Origin: DAOUAT01 sp964551735
GTDB lineage: Bacteria; Chloroflexota; Anaerolineae; CG2-30-64-16
Direction of reading: 5' to 3'
Length of the DNA stretch: 64,000 nt
NCBI GenBank assembly: GCA_964551735.1
Contig: CAZKEF010000022.1
Location: forward strand, 36,981-100,980
Position numbers and translations under genes: made by a program
Part shown: piece after piece, positions 9,368 to 18,600 of the stretch
How positions within the stretch are numbered: position 1 is the stretch's first letter
Layout of the letters: every line of letters starts with the position of its first letter
Notes under the pieces: model-generated
The model's input: only the letters and a program-made list of their open reading frames with translations
What the model was told of the DNA's origin: nothing
The model's database searches: none

Positions 9368-10573
9368 TTGGCAACTGAAACCTTCCCGTCTTTGCCGCCG
9401 ACCGGGCATCTGCCGCTCGGCTTCAACGTGATGCTCAAGCCGCGCGGCGCGCGTTGCAACCTGGGGTGCCGCTACTGCTTCTACCTGGAGAAGGAAGACC
9501 TTTACCCCGGCTCAGCGTTTCGTATGTCCGATGCGTTCTTGGAAAGCTTCACGCGGCAGTATATCGCGGCTCAGCCGGGGCCAGAGGTCGTCTTCGCCTG
9601 GCAGGGCGGCGAGCCGGCGCTGATGGGGTTGGATTTCTATCGCCGCGCCGTGGCGCTGCAAGGGCAGCACTGCCCGCCGGGCAAGCGGATCATCAACACG
9701 TTTCAGACCAACGGGACGCTGCTGGATGACGCCTGGTGCGCGTTCTTCCGCCAGCACGGGTTCCTGGTCGGGTTAAGCTTGGACGGGCCGCGGCGGCTGC
9801 ACGACCGGTATCGCGTGGACAAGACGGGCCGGCCGACCTTCGACCGGGTCATAGCCGGGCTGGCCATGCTGCGGCGCCACAAGATCGAGTTCAACATCCT
9901 CTGCTGCGTGCACGCGGGCAACGCCGACCGGCCGGTGGAGGTCTATCGGTTCTTGCGGGACGCGGCCGGCGCGCAGTTCATCCAGTTCATCCCCATCGTG
10001 GAGCCCGCGAGCGGCGGAGAGGCGGCCGCCCCGCCGGTGACGGCGCGCTCCGTGGGCGGCCGGCAGTACGGTGAGTTCCTTTGCTGTGTCTTCGATGAAT
10101 GGGTGCGGCGGGACGTGGGCCGGGTGTTCGTGCAGATCTTCGACGTGGCTCTGGGGATCTGGCTGGGGCAGCCGGCCTCGCTCTGCCTGTTTGCTGAAAC
10201 CTGCGGCCGGGCCCTGGCGCTGGAGCACACCGGCGACCTGTACGCCTGTGACCACTTCGTGACGCCGGCCTATCGCCTGGGCAACATCGCGGACGTGCCG
10301 CTGGCCGCGCTGGTCAACTCGCGGCAGCAGGCCGCGTTCGGTCAGGCCAAGCAGACAGCGCTGCCGCACTATTGCCGGGAGTGCCCGGTGCGCTTCGCCT
10401 GCAACGGCGAGTGCCCCAAGAACCGCCTGCTGCTCACGCCCGACGGCGAGCCGGGGCTGAACATCCTCTGTGAAGGGTACAAGCGCTTTTTTACTCACAT
10501 CGCCGGGCCGATCGCGCGCATGGCGCAGTTGCTGCGCGCGGGCCGGCCGGCGGCTGAGGTGATGACGGCTTAA
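9368..10573 (+). CDS. Radical SAM anaerobic sulfatase-maturating enzyme (SPASM family)
   Basis: A 401-residue cytosolic enzyme that would oxidise a Cys or Ser of a sulfatase to formylglycine. The radical SAM cluster motif is at C30, C34, C37 (RCNLGCRYCFY). The C-terminal SPASM/twitch cysteines are visible as LFAETCGRALALEHTGDLYACDHF and the CRECPVRFACNGECPK block, which would bind two auxiliary 4Fe-4S clusters. Length is typical. The start codon is TTG, chosen because AGAGGAG lies 5-6 bases upstream and the protein begins normally. No sulfatase gene occurs in the window, so the substrate must be encoded elsewhere, or the enzyme modifies another protein. The stop overlaps tail-to-tail with a minus-strand gene remnant. 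Confidence 0.88.
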   Translation: MATETFPSLPPTGHLPLGFNVMLKPRGARCNLGCRYCFYLEKEDLYPGSAFRMSDAFLESFTRQYIAAQPGPEVVFAWQGGEPALMGLDFYRRAVALQGQHCPPGKRIINTFQTNGTLLDDAWCAFFRQHGFLVGLSLDGPRRLHDRYRVDKTGRPTFDRVIAGLAMLRRHKIEFNILCCVHAGNADRPVEVYRFLRDAAGAQFIQFIPIVEPASGGEAAAPPVTARSVGGRQYGEFLCCVFDEWVRRDVGRVFVQIFDVALGIWLGQPASLCLFAETCGRALALEHTGDLYACDHFVTPAYRLGNIADVPLAALVNSRQQAAFGQAKQTALPHYCRECPVRFACNGECPKNRLLLTPDGEPGLNILCEGYKRFFTHIAGPIARMAQLLRAGRPAAEVMTA

Positions 10574-10719
10574 GGATTTTGCCGCGCCTCCGCATTATCC
10601 TTGAGCAGCCCCTCCGCCAGCGGTAACGATAGCACCAGCGGATTCGCTGCTAATGCGTGCACCATCGCCCGCCAGTCCTCGTGCCGGACCGCCTCGGCGG
10701 CCAGCTGTTGGGGCGATCG
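10570..10719 (-). pseudogene. C-terminal remnant resembling a GH4 glycosidase
   Basis: Directly after the stop of the membrane-protein gene at 10720 a 49-codon open stretch without a start encodes RAMVHALAANPLV followed by AEGLLKDN. This resembles the C-terminal helices of GH4 (NAD-dependent alpha/6-phospho-beta-glycosidase) enzymes, where HALxANPLV and AExLL are common. The rest of such a gene is absent, so this would be a deletion remnant fused to the operon's end. The family assignment rests on a short motif only. Confidence 0.45.
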
Positions 10720-11235
10720 CTAGTCGGTTTCCCGTATCAAGGCGCGGATGCCCCGGCTGAGTCCCAGGATCGCCAGGAAGCCGAGCGCCAGGGCCGCGCC
10801 GAAGCTCAGCGTCAAGCGTGCGCCGGCCGCGGCCCAGCTCAACGCCAGCCCCAGCCCGCTCACGGCCATCAGCCGCCAGAGGCGCCGCCGCGCTAGGTTC
10901 GGGCCGCGATCCTCGGCGCCGAGCGCCCGGGCCCGGCTCGTGAAGTGGTGCAGATCCCATGCGGCCAACGCCAGCACCACCGCCGGCGGCGCCCAGGTGC
11001 GACCTCCGGCCGCGCCAACACCGAGGGCAGCCAGCACGACGAAGCCGGCGAGCAGCCACGAGGCCAGCGCGTCCCAGCTCTTGCAGTAGCCGGCCAGCCA
11101 GAGGCCGCTCATGCCGCCGCAGGCCAGTGCCAGCGGCCATGCGCCGCTGGCTGCCAGGCCGACGGCCGGGATGAGACCTGAGAGGATGATGGTCGTTATC
11201 GTCAGTCGTTTGAGCATGGCATATAGTGCTATCAT
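10720..11235 (-). CDS. Integral membrane protein of the MoxR/DUF58 operon
   Basis: A 171-residue protein with about five hydrophobic segments (near residues 9-30, 33-52, 60-76, 82-95 and 120-160), rich in Ala, Gly and Leu. Its ATG overlaps the TGA of the DUF58 gene (ATGA), a strong sign of translational coupling. I cannot name a family. By position it is probably a membrane partner of the MoxR/DUF58 system. Its stop is followed at once by the GH4-like remnant, so the original operon may have been longer. Confidence 0.65.
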   Translation of the reverse strand: MIALYAMLKRLTITTIILSGLIPAVGLAASGAWPLALACGGMSGLWLAGYCKSWDALASWLLAGFVVLAALGVGAAGGRTWAPPAVVLALAAWDLHHFTSRARALGAEDRGPNLARRRLWRLMAVSGLGLALSWAAAGARLTLSFGAALALGFLAILGLSRGIRALIRETD

Positions 11236-12506
11236 CGTTGTCGGGCCGCCCTGGGCAAGGGGCCGAGTGAGGTCACGATTGCCTGGTCGAGCGGCTTGTC
11301 AACCTGCCAGTCCACGACCGCGATGCCGGCCTGACGGAGCCTGCGCAACAGGATCGCGCGCGCCAGCCGAGCGATGCGCTCTGCCAGCGTTCCTTCGCCC
11401 ACGGGCGCCTCTGCCCCCACCTCGAAGGCGATGGGATCGGGGCTCACGACGAGGAGCTCGTAACCGTGCGCGCGGAGGCGGATCAGCGTCGGCAGGTCTG
11501 CCTGGCACAGCGGGCTGACCAGCACAAGCTGTGAGCGGGCCGGAAAGAGGCGCGTCGGCAGGTAGTCAAAGGTTTCGAAGACATAGCTTTCCCCGGTCTG
11601 CGCCCATGCCAACGCCTGCAGGATGCGCTCGCGTTGCAGATGGCCGTAGCCGGGGAAGATCCAACTGATCCCTGCGCCGTAGGTGAGCAGCGCCACACGG
11701 TTGCCGTCCCGCAGGAACGCATCGGCCAACGCTGCCGTGGCGCGCACCGCGTCCTCGAAGAGGGACTCCCTGCCCGCGCGCAGGTCGTGGCGCTGCCGGG
11801 CATCCAGGATCAGCCCGACCTCGGCAATGCGTTCCTGCTCGAATTCATTGGTGTAGATGCGCCGCGGCGTTCGGGCCGTCGCATGCCAGTTGACCCGGCG
11901 CAGCGTGTCGCCGGCCTGGTAGTCGCGCACACCGAAGAAATCCACTCCTGCGCCGCCCACGCGCGCCGGGATGAGGCCGGCGCTGGCGCGCGTCCGCAGC
12001 GGTCGGATGGCAACCCCGCGCATCCGGCGTACCTCGGGCAGCACAAGGAAGCTGCCAGGCGCGGCAAGCAGCGCCTGGCGGCGGAACAGGCCGAGGTGAT
12101 CGGCGGCGGTCACTCGTACACGCTGGAAGAGGTAGCGGCCGCGCGGCCCTGTCACCGTGTAGGACAGCTCGACGGCGCTGCCGGCCGGCAGGGTGACGAT
12201 CTTGTCCGCTTTGCCCTCGATGAGCGCAAGCGCCGGGGGGACGATGTCCTCGACCAGGACCTCTTCCAGCCCCGCGGTTTCATTGCGGAGGGTGAGCTTG
12301 ACCTCCACGGTCTCGCCGGGCTGGAGCCGCTCGGCGCTCAGCGTGCGCGTCACCGCCAGCCTGGGTGGGTCCGGCGCGTAGAGCAAGGCCGCGGCCAGGT
12401 AGACGATGACGGGCAGAGCCAGCGCCAGCAACCCACCGCTCAGCGTCGCCAGGCCGATCAGCAGCAGGCCGTAGACCAGGCCGGCCAACAGCAAGAGCCG
12501 GCCCAT
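11232..12506 (-). CDS. DUF58 domain protein (MoxR-associated)
   Basis: A 424-residue protein with two N-terminal membrane helices (about residues 3-45), a beta-rich middle, and the DUF58 core. The core signature is visible as VRDYQAGDTLRRVNWHATAR followed by the conserved RIYTNEFEQE and a VGLILDAR strand, a von Willebrand A-like fold. Such proteins work with MoxR ATPases, which are thought to load or remodel metal- or envelope-related partners. It begins 2 bp after the MoxR stop and overlaps the next gene by 4 bp, so the operon order is DUF4129, small membrane protein, MoxR, DUF58, membrane protein. Confidence 0.88.
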   Translation of the reverse strand: MGRLLLLAGLVYGLLLIGLATLSGGLLALALPVIVYLAAALLYAPDPPRLAVTRTLSAERLQPGETVEVKLTLRNETAGLEEVLVEDIVPPALALIEGKADKIVTLPAGSAVELSYTVTGPRGRYLFQRVRVTAADHLGLFRRQALLAAPGSFLVLPEVRRMRGVAIRPLRTRASAGLIPARVGGAGVDFFGVRDYQAGDTLRRVNWHATARTPRRIYTNEFEQERIAEVGLILDARQRHDLRAGRESLFEDAVRATAALADAFLRDGNRVALLTYGAGISWIFPGYGHLQRERILQALAWAQTGESYVFETFDYLPTRLFPARSQLVLVSPLCQADLPTLIRLRAHGYELLVVSPDPIAFEVGAEAPVGEGTLAERIARLARAILLRRLRQAGIAVVDWQVDKPLDQAIVTSLGPLPRAARQR

Positions 12507-12508
12507 GC

Positions 12509-13474
12509 CTAAGCTCCCGCCGCGACCGGCACAGCGACCGAGCGCAGCACATCCGAAAGCACGTCATCCGCGGCCTGCCTCGTCATCCAGAGCTCGGGCT
12601 GCAAGATCAGTCGGTGGATCAGGGCCGGGCGGGTGAACAGCTTGACATCGTCGGGCAGCACGTAATCCCGGCCTTGCATGGCCGCCCAGGCGCGGGAGAG
12701 CTTGAGCAGCGCCAGGGAGCCGCGCGGGCTGGCGCCCACCGCCACCTGGCGGCGCTGCCGAGTAGCGGCCACCAGATCGATCATGTAGCGTTCGACGTCT
12801 GGCTCTACGTGCACCCTTTCGATGGCCTGACGTAGCTCCAGCAGCTCGGCGGCATCGGTGACCTGCTTCAGGTCAAACTCGTCATGGCCACGCATGCGCC
12901 GGCGCCGCAGGATCTCCTGCTCGTCGTCGGCCGACGGGTAGCCCACCCCCAGCTTCATGATGAAGCGGTCGAGTTGGGCCTCTGGCAGCGGGAACGTCCC
13001 TTCGTACTCGATCGGGTTCTGGGTGGCGAGCACCATGAACGGCTCCGGCAGCGGCAGCGTCTCCCCTTCCAGCGTCACCTGGTATTCCTGCATGGCCTCC
13101 AGCAGCGCCGACTGCGTCTTGGGCGAGGCCCGGTTGATCTCGTCCGCCAGGATGATGTTCGCGAAGATGGGACCCTTGCGCAGCACGAAACGGTTTTGTT
13201 CGCGGTCAAATACATAACCGCCGGTGATGTCGCCTGGGAGCAGGTCGGGCGTGAACTGGATGCGCTTGAACGCCAGCCCCAAAGCGACAGCGAAGCTTTT
13301 CGCGATCAAGGTCTTCGCCAGCCCGGGATAGTCTTCCAATAGCACGTGGCCGCCCGACACGAGCGCGGCCGCCATCAGCTTGTCCAGCAGCGGCTGCTTG
13401 CCGACGATGGCCCGTGCCACTTCCTGCACCACCTGCTGGCTTTTCACCGCGACTTGGGGGATGCTAGTCGTCAT
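12509..13474 (-). CDS. MoxR-family AAA+ ATPase
   Basis: A 321-residue AAA+ ATPase. Walker A is EDYPGLAKTLIAKS (family form EDxPGxxKT), Walker B is NIILADEINRASPKTQSALL, and the sensor region LATQNPIEYEGTFPLPEAQLDRF is intact, followed by the small helical lid (VGASPRGSLALLKLSRAWA). MoxR proteins act as chaperone-like remodelers for partners encoded next to them, here DUF58 and DUF4129 proteins. The ATG overlaps the end of the upstream gene by 11 bp and the stop is 2 bp from the DUF58 start, so expression is coupled. All ATPase motifs appear functional. Confidence 0.93.
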   Translation of the reverse strand: MTTSIPQVAVKSQQVVQEVARAIVGKQPLLDKLMAAALVSGGHVLLEDYPGLAKTLIAKSFAVALGLAFKRIQFTPDLLPGDITGGYVFDREQNRFVLRKGPIFANIILADEINRASPKTQSALLEAMQEYQVTLEGETLPLPEPFMVLATQNPIEYEGTFPLPEAQLDRFIMKLGVGYPSADDEQEILRRRRMRGHDEFDLKQVTDAAELLELRQAIERVHVEPDVERYMIDLVAATRQRRQVAVGASPRGSLALLKLSRAWAAMQGRDYVLPDDVKLFTRPALIHRLILQPELWMTRQAADDVLSDVLRSVAVPVAAGA

Positions 13475-14105
13475 GCCTGTCCTCCAGCTGTTTTTCCAGG
13501 AAGGCGACGGTCGCCTCGGGGGCGAGGCCCAATGGGGTCGGGGTCGGACGCCCGGTGCGCCTGAGCCATGCCCGTCGCCTGATGGGCCGGGCTGGCGGCG
13601 CCGCCAGCCCGGCGCGCAGGTAAGCCGCCACCTCCGGCGGCGCGTTCAGCGCGGCCAGCGCATCAGGTCGGGCCAGCCGCAGCGCATCTTCCCGCTCATG
13701 ATACGCCGGGGAGCCGGGCGTCAGGCTGTCGGCCAGCGCGGTCGAAACCTCCGCCAGATCCCGCGCCAGATACCAGCGGAAGTAATCCCCGCGGTGGCGC
13801 GCCAGGGTCAGGCGATCAGCCCATAGGCGCACCGGTCCTTTGACCTGGGATGCATCCCGGTCCGGCCCAGCCGCCTCTCGCTCCGGCCGCCGCAAGCTGC
13901 GCCAGGCGATGACGACCGCGATGGACACGAACCAGGCCCACCACAGCCAGCCCGGGACGCTGTTCACGACGAGTTGGGCCAGCCACGCGACGAAGAGGGC
14001 CGGCCGCACGACATGGGCGCCGGCGAAATCTCGGAGCGCGAAGCCCAGGGCCAGCGTCAGGACGAGACCCAACGTCAAAAGCACAGCGAACGTTGCCTTC
14101 TTCAT
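13464..14105 (-). CDS. Membrane protein of the MoxR operon
   Basis: A 213-residue protein with two hydrophobic segments near residues 7-25 and 33-68 and a long soluble C-terminal part rich in Arg, Ala and Leu. It lies between the DUF4129 gene (36 bp upstream) and moxR (11-bp overlap), the position usually occupied by a small membrane subunit of these clusters. I do not recognise a named family. The soluble half (LTLARHRGDYFRWYLARDLA) looks helical and may contact the ATPase; that is inference. Confidence 0.68.
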   Translation of the reverse strand: MKKATFAVLLTLGLVLTLALGFALRDFAGAHVVRPALFVAWLAQLVVNSVPGWLWWAWFVSIAVVIAWRSLRRPEREAAGPDRDASQVKGPVRLWADRLTLARHRGDYFRWYLARDLAEVSTALADSLTPGSPAYHEREDALRLARPDALAALNAPPEVAAYLRAGLAAPPARPIRRRAWLRRTGRPTPTPLGLAPEATVAFLEKQLEDRHDD

Positions 14106-14141
14106 CAGATTCCGGGCTTCAGCCCTCCGTCCTTCATTCCT

Positions 14142-15044
14142 TCACTGCTTCCGCGCGTTGCGACACGCGTCGGCGATCGCGGCCAAAGACGCCAGGGCCT
14201 GCGCTTCTTCAGCCGCGCCGATCGCCTGCCCGCCGTAGCGCACAGTCTCGAAGATGCGCGTCAGTTCGCGGACGCTGGGGCTGGGCAGCCCGGCGCGCAC
14301 CAGTTGCTCCTCGAACTCACGCGGCGTGACCTCCCGTTGCCGCGCGATGCCGCGCGCCGCGCGCACGGTCTGGCTCATCGCCACATAGCACCGGATCACC
14401 GTGTTGCCCGGGTCCTCGCCGGCTGTGATCGCGGTTACCGCGCTCTCGGCTTGTTCGGCAATCTGTGCCAGGGGGATGGCTGCCTCCCGCGGCCGGGGGC
14501 TGCGTTGGGTGAACGCATAGATCAGGCCTGCGGCCAGCCCCACCACGGCGGCGGCCAGGAGAAAGCTCGTCAGGATAACGGCCCAGTCCGGCGGTTGGCT
14601 GGTAAACTCTGCCGGCTGGCCCGTGGCCGTTTGGCTGGCGGCGCCGTCTCCGAAGAGTGCGGACAGGTTCAGGCCTCCGAACAGGCCGCCTTCACCCAGC
14701 AGGCGGAGTTGTTCGCCCAGCGATGACATGATCAGCATCAGCACGCCGAAGACGATCAGGTTACGTATGAACCGTTTACGGGCCTCGGCAGAGATGAGCA
14801 GGTAGAAAATGGAAAAGGGCAGGAGGGTCAGCGTCAGGATCAACCCTACGCGCAGCAGCAGGCGCTGGGCAGACGACAGCTCGGCTGGTGCCCTCTCCGC
14901 TGGCGGCGTGACCGGCTCCGCCCGGCGCAGGGTGAACGGCTCGCCCGGCGGCAACCGCACCTGGCCGAGGCTGGCTGCCAGCAGCAAGATCGCCAAGATC
15001 GCGGCGCTCAGCAGGATCACGAGGGGCAGTTTGCGTTTGAGCAT
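14142..15044 (-). CDS. DUF4129 domain membrane protein
   Basis: A 300-residue protein with an N-terminal signal-anchor helix (about residues 8-28), two middle membrane helices (about 70-105) and a fourth near 155-175. The soluble C-terminus carries the DUF4129 signature: VTPREFEEQLVRAGLPSPSV, then LTRIFETVRYGG. DUF4129 proteins usually occur with MoxR and transglutaminase-like genes; no transglutaminase is present here. It is the second gene of the unit, 15 bp after the zinc-ribbon gene. Confidence 0.82.
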   Translation of the reverse strand: MLKRKLPLVILLSAAILAILLLAASLGQVRLPPGEPFTLRRAEPVTPPAERAPAELSSAQRLLLRVGLILTLTLLPFSIFYLLISAEARKRFIRNLIVFGVLMLIMSSLGEQLRLLGEGGLFGGLNLSALFGDGAASQTATGQPAEFTSQPPDWAVILTSFLLAAAVVGLAAGLIYAFTQRSPRPREAAIPLAQIAEQAESAVTAITAGEDPGNTVIRCYVAMSQTVRAARGIARQREVTPREFEEQLVRAGLPSPSVRELTRIFETVRYGGQAIGAAEEAQALASLAAIADACRNARKQ

Positions 15045-15059
15045 GGTGGTGCTTTCGCT

Positions 15060-15356
15060 TTACCGGAGTCGAGTCCAGGCAGCGGTGGTCTTCTGGCGAA
15101 TCAACGCCAGATCCGGCCCGGCCGCCTGATCCAGTAGCAGCGTATAGGCCAGGTTGTTGCCGTTCATCGCGATGACCGTGAACTTGCGCTGCTGCGCTTC
15201 CGAGTGCTTGACGTAACAGCGCGAGCAGATGACGCTGGCGCCCCCGGCCTTACGGAACAGGCGGGCCAGGAGCGAAGTGCAGCCGCAGGCGGCGCAGGTT
15301 GGGGGTGGGGTAGTGATGTTTCCTGTTGGCATGGGTGGTTGACCGAGATGGGACAT
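15060..15356 (-). CDS. Small zinc-ribbon protein
   Basis: A protein of about 98 residues with CAACGC near residue 21 and CSRC near residue 45, which would form one four-cysteine zinc ribbon, followed by a small alpha/beta tail (FTVIAMNGNNLAYTLLLDQA). The frame is open to 15434. The ATG at 15356 is chosen provisionally; another ATG at 15332 is equally possible and neither has a strong ribosome-binding site. It heads the MoxR operon by position. The function is unknown. Confidence 0.6.
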   Translation of the reverse strand: MSHLGQPPMPTGNITTPPPTCAACGCTSLLARLFRKAGGASVICSRCYVKHSEAQQRKFTVIAMNGNNLAYTLLLDQAAGPDLALIRQKTTAAWTRLR

Positions 15357-15522
15357 TTGCAGGTGGGCACGCCACGATGTCCATGCATTTCCTTCATCTG
15401 AGGGGATTATAGCCCAGAGCTGGCCGAATAGCAATCGGGGCCAGGGACGCGAGTTGTGCGTTTCGTGATGTGCGATGGGGCATGGTGTTCGGCGCGCGCA
15501 TTAGAACTATAGAACATGCAGT

Positions 15523-15551
15523 TTGCATTTTTGATACAAACTTGTTACAAT
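15523..15551 (+). promoter_or_regulatory. Promoter of the giant secreted protein
   Basis: TTGCAT, a 17-bp spacer and TACAAT, in an AT-rich island. The predicted start near 15558 lies two bases before an in-frame ATG at 15560, so a leaderless start is an alternative to the ATG at 15644 with its GGAG. Confidence 0.6.
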
Positions 15552-15643
15552 CCTCATTCATGGGCGCGCGACCTGCCAGGCGTCAGTTCAAGACCAGCGC
15601 TGCGCCTTCGTCAACACATCGACTTTGTTGGGAGCAAACGCCG

Positions 15644-18600
15644 ATGGCCCATACAGCCGATATCTTCCGTCCCTTCCATCACCACACCCTTCAGCCGTAC
15701 TGGCGGATTGCGGCTGTGCTGTTGCTGCTTATCGGGCTTCTGCCCTTGCCGGCTGCGCAGCCTGCTACCTTCTTCCCGCCGCTGCCCGCGCCGGCGCTGG
15801 AACAGCCGCACATCGCATCCTCGGCCGCGGCACAGCAGCTCGGCTCGACCGCCGGGCTGATCGCTTCAGCCGCGGACCTGCGCCAGCTGCCCGCCGCTGT
15901 GCTGGGCCTACCTGAACTGCTGGCCCAACGCACGACGCATAGCGCCACTTTCCAGAGGCCGGACGGCAGTTACGTGTCTGTCGTCAGCGCCGAGCCGCTG
16001 CACTACCGGGACGCGCGCGGCCAATGGCAGGTGGCTGAGCCGGCCTTCCAGGCCACCGCCAACGGTTATGAGGTCAGGCGCAACGCGGTGCGCAGTCGCG
16101 CCGGCCTGACGACCGCCACCCTGGAAGTGGCCGCCGGCAATGCCGGGTTGACCTGGCGGGCGACCGAGTTGGGCGTCTCTGCCGGCGGTCAATTTGCGTC
16201 GTTGGCTGCCGCGCTGGAACGGACAACCGAGGCGGTGGAGCGCTCCGCCGACGGCCTGTTGCTGTGCTATCCCGGCGGATGGAGCGACCCCTCGCTCACC
16301 GAGGTGATCGCCAGCGCGACCACCTATGTGGAGCACTCCCTGGTGCTGGCCGCCGCGCCTGCCCTGAGCGAAGCCGAAGGGCCGGCCGGTCCGCCGCAAG
16401 CCGAGGCGCTGGAGCTGCGGGCGAGCCTGACGCTGCAGCCGGGCGCGACCCTCTGGGCCGACGGCGTCCAGCAGACCGGACCGTTTCAGACCGGCGGTGC
16501 GCTGTCCATCCACGATCGGGCCGGCGCCGAAACGCTGCGCCTGGAGCCGGTGCTGGCCTACGAGCAAGCGGCTGCCGAGGTCGCCGTCGCCGGCGAATAC
16601 CTGCTCCAGCCGGGCGATGCGCCGGGCACATGGCACGTGGCCGTGCGCACACCCTGGGATTGGTGGGCGGCGCCCGAGCGCCGCTATCCGGCGGTGATCG
16701 ACCCGCAGATGCGCGTCCTCACCAGCACTGGCTACAGCACCGGGCTGGCCTGGGTCAACGACTTTACGCCGGCCGGGTTCAACTTCAACCCCACCCCCGG
16801 CTACTACCGTTTCAGCAACCGCATGATCCTGGGCTCGTCGGGGAGCGCGGCGCAGTCCAATGGCTACGTACAGTTCAATGCCATGCCGTTCATGCCCACC
16901 AACAACCCGGTGCAGGTGAGCGCCGCACAGCTCGAGATCGTGCCCAGCTACCAACATACCCCGTACTACGAGCTGGACGACGGCCCGGATTACGAGCAAC
17001 TGAAACTGCAATTCAACACGGCCATGTGGCCGGTGCAGACCTGCCTGGATCCCACGACCGACCCCAACTGCTTCTCGCTCAGCGACAACCGCCTGACGGA
17101 CCCGGCGTTCAACTGGAACAACCGGCCTGCCGCGCCGGCCAACCTCGATATCGGCGTGTTGTCGCTGGAGTCAGCCATCAGCGGCGGCAAGGGCCTGCCC
17201 TATCAGTGGGACGTCACGGCGGCCGTGCAGGCGTGGTACGACACGGCGCACCCGCGGCCGGCCCACGGCCCCGTCTTCGGCCTGGCCCGCACCGACCCGG
17301 CCTGCACCGTGTGGCACAGCCAGATGGAGGCGGGCGCCGCGATCATCGTGCCCTACCAGGTGCCGCGTTGCACCCGCATCCAGGTGGCCGCTGGCAACGC
17401 GCGGCTGATCATCGCGTACAACGCAATCGTCCTGCCCGATCAAGGGACCAACCTGCTCAACCGCCCCGGCGTGCCCTCGTATGCGGAAGATGCGGCCGGC
17501 AAGGAGATCTTCGCGGACACCAACCACCAGTACCAGGTTAAGACCGGCAGCGGGCAGTGGGTCGGCGCGGCCGCGCGCGGGGATCACGCGGTCGGTGCGC
17601 CCGCGGGTGTGCCCGTCCAGGCCGCGCTCAAGCTGGTGGATCCGAACGGCGGCACGCTCGGCGACGGCGACGAAGGGTTGGGCGTCACCTCGTGGGTCAC
17701 TGTGGACGGACGCAACCCGAACGCGCAGAACAAGACGCTGGCCGCCACGGTCATCCGCGATGAGCGCAACAACTTCGACCAGGACGCGGCCCGCAATTAC
17801 CGCATCCAGCACGCGACCGGCTTCCCCTGGAACCCCAACGACGGCCAGCCGAACCCGCCCCCGCCTGGCGTGCCCGACGGCAGGTGGCGCACCATGACGC
17901 TCAACTTCAGCTCCGATGAGTTGATCCGCCTGGTCGAGTTCGATCTTGGGCCGAAGTACAGCGGCGGCATCGTCATCACACCGACCCGGCTGTTGCAGAG
18001 CGTGCCATCGGGCCCAGCGCTTGACGCGGTGAAGGCCGCCCTCCTCGAGCCGACCGCGGGCGCGCTGAGCAATGCGGTCCGCACGCCCACCTTCCAGGGC
18101 AGCGATGGCGCGCTCACCAACTGGTACAGCGACGCGACCTCCCTTGCGCTGGAGTTCGGCGGGCAAAACGCAAGCGGCCGCTACGCGGTCGCGTTGGTCA
18201 ACAACGCCGCGCCCTTCCTCGACCTCACGCGCGCGGGCATCTACCAGGTCGAGGTCGCCATCCTCGCCTGCCCCGATGGAACCATCCCGACCCGGCGGCT
18301 CGGCTGCCAGCCCATCGTCATCCCGCATAGCCCGCTGGCCGCACCGTACAACTTCACAACGCCCCATCGCACCGTCAACGGCGTGCGCGTCAACAGCGAG
18401 GGCGGCTTCGTCAACAACGGCGCGTCGTGGTGCACCACCAACGAGCAGCTCGGCACGCCGCTGATCGGCCCGTTGGGCACGACCGGCAGCCAGCGCTACG
18501 TCTACGCAGCGCAAGGCTCGGTCTGCTACGACGCAGGCACATCCACCCTCTACACCACTGACGACTCGGCCGTCGGCCTGGCCTACGCGCAGAGCTACAC

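Noticed and set aside
15908..18514. Minus-strand open frames of 367 and 447 codons opposite the giant protein
   Set aside because: Antisense shadows of a GC-rich gene with recognisable domains on the plus strand.
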